This document shows, piece after piece, positions 33,738 through 39,814 of a DNA stretch of 39,814 nt. Every line of letters starts with the position of its first letter. Positions within the stretch are counted from its first letter, which is position 1. The notes below the pieces were generated by a model. It saw only the letters and a program-made list of their open reading frames with translations. It was not told where the DNA came from and made no database searches. The position numbers and the translations under genes are program-made. This DNA comes from Verrucomicrobiales bacterium (GTDB lineage Bacteria; Verrucomicrobiota; Verrucomicrobiia; Verrucomicrobiales; DEV007). The stretch covers positions 1 through 39,814 of the forward strand of contig JANQJH010000439.1 in the NCBI GenBank assembly GCA_028281705.1, read 5' to 3'.

Positions 33738-35648
33738 CTATGAAGATGGAGCAAAGAACTCCTCTACCGCCTCAGTTTCGACAATCATCTTCGCAATGCG
33801 CTCTCGCTCTTTCTCGGCAAGAGAAAGGCGCCCCAAGGCCTCTTGCGCCTGTCCCGGGTTGCGGCGGGCGAGCGCTTGAAGGCTGTCTCGGATCATGCGA
33901 TCACGATCCGCGCCCTCCATCATGGATTCCGCTAGTGTGAGGGCGCCTTGCGGATGGCGCTCGAGCCGTGCACGGATGAGTTCCTTGGCAGCTTCATCCC
34001 GGCTCGCACTCGGTTCCTGAGTCTCGATCCATGCCATCGCGCCTTCCACATCAAATCGCGCCCAGGTATTGGCCAAGTTCCTTGCTGCAAACTTCCGGCT
34101 CTCACCTTCCTCGAGCTGATCGACCCACGCGGCGGCTTTTTCAGGTTCGGTCACGGCCCAATGGCCGACGGAGTACTGTAGGGCACGATCCCGATTCTCA
34201 CCCTGCGGCTGTTCTTCAAGAAAGGCGATGAGTTCTGCCGTATCCTCCTTGGCAAAGTTCTCGGCGTAGCTCATCAGCGCGACGTCGCGCATTGATTCCG
34301 GTACTCGATTCAAGGTGGCCTCCGGACCTCCCGCGTCGCCCAGTTTGCCAAAGAGATTCCCGATCAATCGACGCCCATCGGAATAGTCTCCCCACATCTC
34401 CACATCAATGCTGCTGAGAAATGCCAAGGCTTTCTCGGGATCATTCTGCGACCAATGCTCCACCAATCCCTTCTGCGCGGCCTCGCGAATCCACGTGTCT
34501 GTCTGCCTCTCAATCCAAGCGGAGAGCGCCTCATCGTCGATTTCCGCCCATTTCTGCGCCGCTTGCTGAATCGCCCTGGGCACCTCACGCTGAGACGGGT
34601 CCAAGTGCGGGATGAGTTCGGCCATGCGCTCGGGATGGCGGGAATTCCGCATGCCCTCGACCATCTTGGCGAGAATCTTTCCGGCCTCCTCAGGTGATTC
34701 GATATGCTCGTCCACCCACTCGACCACGCCCGCCGGGTCCCATGCGCCATCGGCCCCATTGCTGAACTGATTCAGCATCCGGCTCTTCCCCTGGGCGTCC
34801 AGGCGATGCCAGAGATGCTGCAAACTCTCTAGCGGATCGCGCTCCGCCCAGGCGACGGCCAAAGATCGCAAGGCGATACTCTTGGCGCCCGGGCTCTCCA
34901 GGGCTTCGGCCCAGGCGATGACGCCCTCAGGGTCGTCCTTCGACCAACTCCTTAGCACATTCTCCAAACCGTGAATGTTCCATGGGTCGTTGCTCATGGA
35001 CATCGCGTGATCCAGCGCTCGCGTAGCCACGCTCTCCGCGCCAGATGCGTAGAGGTGAGAAAACAGATTCTGAAAATACCCCGAGGAGGTCTTGTCGAAT
35101 CCTCGCTCCAGCAGAAGCGTGTAGAGGACCTCGGCCCGCTCCACATCGATGCCTGACATGATGGCATTCACGAGCTGGCCGGACGGATTCAGTTCAATGG
35201 CCTTGGCCACGGCGGCCGGAAGATCGCGTATTGCCCAAGCACTGAGGACGGCCGATTGAAAGCTGGTCAGCTCCGAATGTTCAGACACAAAATCCATGGC
35301 CCGCTCAGGGTCGATGGAAGCTAACTTTCGGACTAACAAGTCGAGACGGTTTCTTCGAGCGGATGTCACGGGTTCCTTCAAGAGCTGCCGCACCCATCCT
35401 TCCAATGTCGAGGCCGACGCTCCATCGACTGCGTGGAGAAAACGTCGAGCCCCGTCGAAACTCGCCTCCTCGCTGGATGGCGGCAGCGCTTCGCCCTCCT
35501 CGGAGGGACCCCGGTCGGTCAAGAGAGACCTCGGCGATTCAGCCTTCTCCGCAGACGGCGACTCCGCGGGAGCGGGACGCCGCATCATGCCCATGCCCCA
35601 CCAGCCGGCAATTGCGGCCATACAAAATGTCAGCAATCCTCTTCTCAT
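33738..35648 (-). CDS. membrane-anchored alpha-solenoid protein, paralogue 2
   Basis: 636 residues from the ATG at 35648, chosen because GAGG lies nine bases upstream. ATG 35657 and TTG 35663 are alternatives; the latter would overlap the previous stop by four bases. Anchor MRRGLLTFCMAAIAGWWGMG, Ser/Pro/Glu linker, then helical repeats to the end: WSKDDPEGVIAWAEALE, WAERDPLESLQHLWHRL, WSQNDPEKALAFLSSID, WAVTEPEKAAAWVDQLEEG, WARFDVEGAMAWIETQEPS, ARRNPGQAQEALGRL. The D-P-x-x-A-x-x-W core matches the other three solenoid genes. No enzyme motif. Coupled to the upstream paralogue. A 66-base piece of its 3' end is duplicated at 32123. Confidence 0.83.
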   Translation of the reverse strand: MRRGLLTFCMAAIAGWWGMGMMRRPAPAESPSAEKAESPRSLLTDRGPSEEGEALPPSSEEASFDGARRFLHAVDGASASTLEGWVRQLLKEPVTSARRNRLDLLVRKLASIDPERAMDFVSEHSELTSFQSAVLSAWAIRDLPAAVAKAIELNPSGQLVNAIMSGIDVERAEVLYTLLLERGFDKTSSGYFQNLFSHLYASGAESVATRALDHAMSMSNDPWNIHGLENVLRSWSKDDPEGVIAWAEALESPGAKSIALRSLAVAWAERDPLESLQHLWHRLDAQGKSRMLNQFSNGADGAWDPAGVVEWVDEHIESPEEAGKILAKMVEGMRNSRHPERMAELIPHLDPSQREVPRAIQQAAQKWAEIDDEALSAWIERQTDTWIREAAQKGLVEHWSQNDPEKALAFLSSIDVEMWGDYSDGRRLIGNLFGKLGDAGGPEATLNRVPESMRDVALMSYAENFAKEDTAELIAFLEEQPQGENRDRALQYSVGHWAVTEPEKAAAWVDQLEEGESRKFAARNLANTWARFDVEGAMAWIETQEPSASRDEAAKELIRARLERHPQGALTLAESMMEGADRDRMIRDSLQALARRNPGQAQEALGRLSLAEKERERIAKMIVETEAVEEFFAPSS

Positions 35649-35659
35649 CACGTTCATCC

Positions 35660-37705
35660 TCAAGGTTCGATGGAAATGACACCACCAGCACTAATAGAGA
35701 TGCTACTCTCCCAAACTTCACTGGGAGGACTCGCGTCCGCCCCTCCCGCCTGACGGGTGGCGATCTCTTTCGTCCAGTGCTCCTGCAAGTCGGGATCCGC
35801 AATCGTCGCCACCCACTGGTTCGCGGCCTCAAAGTCTTTCTCCGGGTTTCGGCTTGAGATCAGGGCATGCACCATCCCGGCGACGGCGTGATCCCGGCGG
35901 GACCCCTCGCCCAGATCGGCGATCCACTCAGAGGCGGATACCGGACTCGCCAGCACCCAGGCCTTGGCCGCATCTTTCATGGTGCCGTCCAGTTCGAACT
36001 CCGCCGGCTGTTCTTCAAGCCAGGCCATGGCCGCCTGCGGATCTCTCTTGCTCCACGAGGAGCCAATGGCCTGCATGACCGGCTCCTGAGCACTCGTCGA
36101 ACCCAGCAGTTCCAGGTGCGACGCCGCCGTCTCCGGGACGTGCTGGGCGACATCTCGCAGGGCCTGCGAGAGCACTGGCTCTCGCGAGGATTCTGGGAGA
36201 ACCGCCGCCCAGCCTAACAAGTCATCGGGCGCGCGTTCGGCCCACGTCTTGGTCAGTTCCTTCACCGTTCGGGAATGGCTTTCACTGGCTAACAATCCCG
36301 CGTTCGCGATGAACTCGGCAGCCGCCTGGGGACTGGCTCGCGCCCATTCACCGAACACCGTGTTCTGCAAGGTCTTGGCCAACGAACTCTCCGGGACGCT
36401 CAGGGCCCACTTGGCAGCCGCGGCCGGGTCTTCACCGACCCATTGACTGCCGATCGATTGCGCCATCTCCCGGAAACGCCACCCATCTCCCATGGTTTCA
36501 TGGGCTGCGGCGAAAGCCTCGGCGGGCGACGTTTGAGCAAGTGTAAGAAAAGCCTCTTTCATCGCGGATCTCACATGGTTGGATCCGCCGCCATACCCCC
36601 AACCGTGGCCCTTCGTATTGATATCGAGACCTGTGAGACTGAACTGATCATTCCTTTCGATCTCCAGCTCACGCACGAGATCGAGCAGATTCTCCGGCTT
36701 CTTGGCCTCCAGAAGCTTGTTGAAGAGGTGGTCACGATACGGCCCCACCGGCGCCGCCCGCACGGCTTGCAAGGCTCCCTCAAAATCCTTCACCGCCCGT
36801 CGCGCCACGATCTCCCCTTCCAGCCGGCCGCGTCCCGGGCCGATCGGGAGCGAGTCCAGAACTTCCCACGCCCTGACAGGACTCTTCTCGGCCAACGCAG
36901 GCAAGACCTTGGCTAACAGTTCCACCCGATCCGGCAAGGTCTCCTGCTCGTCCAACCAGCGCATGGCTGCCAGCACATCCTTCTTTGCCCAGGCTTCCAT
37001 CACCCGAGAGAGTGCCTGCTTCCTGGTCCTCGCATTGGGCAAGGCCATGGCGTGATCGAGCGCGCCCTCAACATCAGTATCCAGTAACTTTGTCAGTTGC
37101 ATCGCCTTAATGTGGCGACGCTGGTAATCCCTGCCCAGATCCTCTGCCTCCAACAAGGCCAAGGCGCGACCAGGATCGTCGTCTGCCAGAGCCACAAGAG
37201 CGGTCTGGCGAACCCCTTTCCCTTCGTCTTCACTCGCCGCAAGGGCCGCTTCGGGATCAATCTTGACCCATTCCCGATAGATATTCTGCAAATGATAGTG
37301 TCTTTTCGGAAGATCTCGAACCGCGGAGACGAGCCCATGGGCATCCAGTTCAAATCCGCGCAGAAGGATGAGACCGACACTCGCATGAAGATCACGGCCA
37401 TTTTCGGTGTAGAGATCCTCAAGCAAACCGACAACCTCATCAAGGCTCGCCCCGGTCAGGTAATTCGCCACCAGCAGCCGTTTCTCCAAACCGCGGGCCT
37501 GGCGAATCGCCTCGAGGCTGGGCCGCCCGGCCGTCGCCGCCGTATTCGCGACGCTCGATTTCTCCGTCTGCCCGCCAGTCACTGCCCTCGAAACGCCAAG
37601 ATCACCGTCGGCCGTGACCGTGGGCTCACCGATCGTCAAACGCCCCACAGCTCCCATGAGAAGGCCCATTCCAGCCCAGATCATCAAGCGCGCTTTCCGT
37701 TGCAT
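35660..37705 (-). CDS. membrane-anchored alpha-solenoid protein, paralogue 1
   Basis: 681 residues, the longest of the four. Anchor LMIWAGMGLLMGAVGRLTIG, low-complexity linker, then repeats such as WVKIDPEAALAASEDEG, LADDDPGRALALLEAED, WAKKDVLAAMRWLDEQE, WVGEDPAAAAKWALSVPES, WARASPQAAAEFIANAG, WSKRDPQAAMAWLEEQP and WVLASPVSASEWIADLG. A Gly-rich loop (GHGWGYGGGSNH) interrupts the repeats in the middle. The acidic C-terminal tail is short. Its stop lies within two bases of the next gene's earliest start codon, so the pair is an operon. A terminator for the preceding genes lies just upstream. Function unknown; probably a periplasmic or envelope scaffold. Confidence 0.83.
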   Translation of the reverse strand: MQRKARLMIWAGMGLLMGAVGRLTIGEPTVTADGDLGVSRAVTGGQTEKSSVANTAATAGRPSLEAIRQARGLEKRLLVANYLTGASLDEVVGLLEDLYTENGRDLHASVGLILLRGFELDAHGLVSAVRDLPKRHYHLQNIYREWVKIDPEAALAASEDEGKGVRQTALVALADDDPGRALALLEAEDLGRDYQRRHIKAMQLTKLLDTDVEGALDHAMALPNARTRKQALSRVMEAWAKKDVLAAMRWLDEQETLPDRVELLAKVLPALAEKSPVRAWEVLDSLPIGPGRGRLEGEIVARRAVKDFEGALQAVRAAPVGPYRDHLFNKLLEAKKPENLLDLVRELEIERNDQFSLTGLDINTKGHGWGYGGGSNHVRSAMKEAFLTLAQTSPAEAFAAAHETMGDGWRFREMAQSIGSQWVGEDPAAAAKWALSVPESSLAKTLQNTVFGEWARASPQAAAEFIANAGLLASESHSRTVKELTKTWAERAPDDLLGWAAVLPESSREPVLSQALRDVAQHVPETAASHLELLGSTSAQEPVMQAIGSSWSKRDPQAAMAWLEEQPAEFELDGTMKDAAKAWVLASPVSASEWIADLGEGSRRDHAVAGMVHALISSRNPEKDFEAANQWVATIADPDLQEHWTKEIATRQAGGADASPPSEVWESSISISAGGVISIEP

Positions 37706-37742
37706 GGACCGAGTCTATCGTGGGCCCGCGGGTTGGAAAGTT

Positions 37743-37770
37743 AAAAATAGAGCGTTTCCATGAGAAACGC
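37743..37770 (-). terminator. Rho-independent terminator of the glycoside hydrolase/HAD genes
   Basis: On the minus strand GCGTTTC-TCATG-GAAACGC (37770 to 37752) forms a seven-base-pair stem, followed by TCTATTTTTAA. It lies 67 bases after the HAD stop and before the first solenoid gene, separating the two transcription units. Confidence 0.6.
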
Positions 37771-37836
37771 ATTGCCAGACCTCAACGTCAACTTGGACAG
37801 ACGTCCCGCCGGCGAGACGCTGGCCTCACGTTGCGC

Positions 37837-38439
37837 TCAATCTAGAAGCCCTGTCAATCGCGCTTCGAAATCCGCATGTTCACCAGGATCATAATGGAGC
37901 CCGGTGAACCCGGCGGCTTCGGCCCCGGCGACGTTGGGCGCGCGGTCGTCGATAAAAATCGCTTCGGCGGGAGAGAATGCGTGCTCGCGAGCCGCGTGTT
38001 CATAAATGGCGGCACTCGGTTTGAGCGCACGCGCTTCAAAGGATGCCGTGCCTCCTTCGAAATGCGGCAAGAGCGGATCGTGGACAAGCAGATGCTCCAA
38101 ATGCCAGATATTGGTGTCTGAAAGATAATAGAGCCGATGGCTTTCCTTGTAGCGCTCGATCACCGGACGCATGGCCTCATTGGGGGAGAACCCCATGTTG
38201 TAGACTCTTCGAAGATCCTCAGCGTCACCCGAGAACTGGAGATCCTCCAAACAGCGCTGGGCAAAGTCATCGGGCCCGAGATCACCCAGGCAGAATGGTT
38301 CGGACCACTGGATGAATACGTCCCGGATCTGCGCAATCGGCAGCTCGGTGAACTCCACGGCCTCCGCCGCCAGCGCGTCGAAGCTGAAATGACTCAGGAC
38401 ATTTCCGATGTCGAAGACAAGCGTGGTGAATCGACTCAT
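37837..38439 (-). CDS. HAD-superfamily phosphatase (YihX-like)
   Basis: 200 residues from the ATG at 38439 (MSRFTTLVFDIGNVLSHFSF); the frame is open 14 codons upstream. Motif I is FDIGNVL, with Asp10 as nucleophile and Gly-Asn in place of the usual second Asp region, as in YihX/HAD-IA enzymes. Motif II is LYYLSDTN, motif III the Lys of ALKPSAAIYEHA, motif IV IFIDDRAPNV. Cap segment FTELPIAQIRDVF...CLGDLGPDDFAQ. YihX-type members dephosphorylate sugar phosphates such as glucose 1-phosphate; the substrate here is inferred only loosely. Lies 49 bases after the glycoside-hydrolase-like gene on the same strand and ends before a terminator. Confidence 0.88.
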   Translation of the reverse strand: MSRFTTLVFDIGNVLSHFSFDALAAEAVEFTELPIAQIRDVFIQWSEPFCLGDLGPDDFAQRCLEDLQFSGDAEDLRRVYNMGFSPNEAMRPVIERYKESHRLYYLSDTNIWHLEHLLVHDPLLPHFEGGTASFEARALKPSAAIYEHAAREHAFSPAEAIFIDDRAPNVAGAEAAGFTGLHYDPGEHADFEARLTGLLD

Positions 38440-38488
38440 GATGTTAGGAAAAGGTGATATCTCGTGACGAGACTGGGTCAAGCACTCC

Positions 38489-39814
38489 TCACTCCAGCAG
38501 CAGATACATGGTGTCGCGCGGCAGCTTCAGGGTCACACTCCCGTCACCACGCCTACCGAGGGGCACGGGCACTTCCACTTTCGGCATGCCGTTGGCGTCC
38601 AACGACGTCGCCTTCCCCAAGCGCGCATTCTTCAGCTGGAGATCGATCTCGACATCCTCCAGATTCCACGGGCTGCTACCCAAGCTGGTGATGCGACGGC
38701 CACCGCCTCCGGTGCGTTCCGTTCTCCATCCATACGGTCGCGCCGTCGTGCCCACCTGAATCAATATCTTCTGGGATTCCGCCAGATCGGCCCCATCCAT
38801 CGATACCACCAAGAGACTGGCATAGGAGTTGTCCCCTTTGATGTTCAACCCACCTAACTGAACCTCGCCGGCCGCGGAAAAATCTCCGGCCATTCCCTTG
38901 GCTTTAGGCGCGTTGAGAAAACAAAGGCCTCGACCGTAGTCCCACAGGAGTTCGCCCGTCACACTGCGCACCGTCTTCTTCTCCCCGTTAATCAGCCTGC
39001 TCAAGTCCTCGAGTCTGGGCGAGCCCTCTCTGAAGGCCACCTCGACACCTCCGGCGAGATAAGTCAGAGGCGTTAGCGATCCCTCCGCAGACGCTTCGAC
39101 GCGGAGGTCGCGATTGGGGTCAAAACCAGCTTGCTCGGGCAAGAGCGGCGACTGACGCGCCCAAAGATCCACCGGCGGACGATACTCCATCAGGGCCGGC
39201 TCTCCCCGGCGCAGGTAACCCCGGCGAAACATGAGGGCCGCCGCGGGAAACATGCCTAACTGAGCAGGCGTGGAGAGCTGCCACTTTCCCATGGGAGGGC
39301 CAAACCCGATATCTCCCGTGGAGAACCAATAGAAGATGTCAAATCCCGTGAGCGCACTGTAGGCCGCCACGAGAAAAGGACCCTCACTCTGGTAGCGCAG
39401 GGGCGGCACCCAAGCGCTCTCAGAAATGATCATGGGGAATCCCGCCACCTGACGCAGAGCCAGAGGAAAGGAACCGGGTCGCTTGAGCACGGACTCGCTC
39501 TTGAAGAGGTCCCCCTCACTAACAAGGTATCCAGCGCGCCTCTCCTCCGCCGGGTTGCGGTGGGAACCCCCGTTGTAGTAGCGGTTCACCCCGATGACGT
39601 CGTTCGCCGTGTAAGCATAGCGTTCGGCATCAAGCAGTTTGGCCTGATCCGCTGTGCGCCAGTTTCCCGCGTTGACCAATCCCTCATAGCCGATCTCCTC
39701 CCGGAGAAAGCGCGCCACCTCGGCGTTGAAATCGCGCATCAACTCCGTGTAGAACTGTAACTGATCGTTAATCCGCGCCGCCAGGGGCCCGCGCGGGTTC
39801 TGTGTCAGGTTCCA
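38489..39814 (-). CDS. glycoside-hydrolase-like protein, 5' end outside the window
   Basis: At least 441 residues; the frame runs through the window edge (WNLTQNPRGPLAARINDQLQ before FYTELMRDFNAEVARFLREE). The sequence looks like the second half of a TIM-barrel (clan GH-A style) hydrolase: IGYEGLVNAGNWRTADQ, YTANDVIGVNRYYNGG, MIISESAWVPPLRYQSEGP with a Glu in a catalytic-like position, and FDIFYWFSTGDIGFGPP. A beta-rich C-terminal part follows (~residues 230-440), as expected for an accessory beta-sandwich. Substrate class cannot be named. The HAD gene follows 49 bases later. With the sulfatases and acetylesterase it fits a polysaccharide-degrading lifestyle. Confidence 0.7.
   Translation of the reverse strand, partial: WNLTQNPRGPLAARINDQLQFYTELMRDFNAEVARFLREEIGYEGLVNAGNWRTADQAKLLDAERYAYTANDVIGVNRYYNGGSHRNPAEERRAGYLVSEGDLFKSESVLKRPGSFPLALRQVAGFPMIISESAWVPPLRYQSEGPFLVAAYSALTGFDIFYWFSTGDIGFGPPMGKWQLSTPAQLGMFPAAALMFRRGYLRRGEPALMEYRPPVDLWARQSPLLPEQAGFDPNRDLRVEASAEGSLTPLTYLAGGVEVAFREGSPRLEDLSRLINGEKKTVRSVTGELLWDYGRGLCFLNAPKAKGMAGDFSAAGEVQLGGLNIKGDNSYASLLVVSMDGADLAESQKILIQVGTTARPYGWRTERTGGGGRRITSLGSSPWNLEDVEIDLQLKNARLGKATSLDANGMPKVEVPVPLGRRGDGSVTLKLPRDTMYLLLE

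Noticed and set aside
37743-37770. palindrome read as an operator of the first solenoid gene
   Set aside because: The U-rich tract on the minus strand and the position after the HAD gene fit a terminator better.
254-39260. frequent GTTAGG/CCTAAC words, often as TTA-GG codon pairs
   Set aside because: About 20 copies over both strands is close to what base composition alone predicts (roughly 16), so there is no clear enrichment.

Overview
The window comes from a GC-rich bacterium, most probably a member of the Verrucomicrobiota. This placement is an inference. It rests on the PVC-type membrane-bound dehydrogenase and ThuA/cytochrome c pair, several secreted sulfatases, a Planctomycete-type cytochrome (PSCyt1) relic and a DUF1552 relic, sigma factors of the kind common in Planctomycetes and Verrucomicrobia, and a family of N-terminally anchored alpha-solenoid proteins. 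No rRNA, tRNA or CRISPR array was found.

Layout. 1-217: the last ~37 codons of a glmS-like gene without the rest of the gene. 230-1945 (-): ECF-type sigma factor fused to a transmembrane segment and seven HEAT repeats. 2191-6049 (-): two secreted sulfatases around a small unknown gene, flanked by two inverted-repeat elements. 6420-10794 (-): two-gene operon of a ThuA/cytochrome c protein and a PVC-type dehydrogenase. 10795-13006: mostly decayed DNA (PSCyt1 relic, REP-like palindromes) with one secreted alpha/beta hydrolase and a frameshifted VapB-like antitoxin. 13345-17338 (+): succinate dehydrogenase operon (membrane anchor, flavoprotein, iron-sulfur protein) plus a TPR-like gene. 17343-18025 (-): VapBC. 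18199-20776: sialate O-acetylesterase-like gene and a head-to-head junction of two gene fragments (FtsX/MacB permease and DUF1552). 20766-25981: accessory block with lower G+C, holding a 1331-residue Mrr-like nuclease/STAND NTPase protein and, divergently, an AAA/DUF4143 ATPase. 26077-28872 (+): aldose 1-epimerase-like protein, a UPF0175/DUF3368 toxin-antitoxin pair and a phytanoyl-CoA dioxygenase-like enzyme. 28873-37705: four paralogous anchored solenoid proteins in two pairs, separated by a broken ECF sigma gene, a HEAT-repeat fragment and a duplicated scrap of a solenoid gene. 37837-39814 (-): HAD phosphatase and the 3' part of a glycoside-hydrolase-like gene.

How it fits together. Sulfatases, acetylesterase, epimerase and glycoside hydrolase point to a heterotroph that degrades sulfated or acetylated polysaccharides, and the sdh operon supplies central respiration. 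The toxin-antitoxin pairs and the nuclease-STAND protein make 17-28 kb look like an accessory, partly defence-related region. The strongest candidates for something new are the Mrr/STAND protein with its divergent DUF4143 neighbour, the membrane-tethered HEAT sigma factor, and the anchored solenoid family around a dead sigma factor. The window also holds two junctions where 5'-truncated genes face each other head to head. All identifications were made by reading the sequence; no database search was run.
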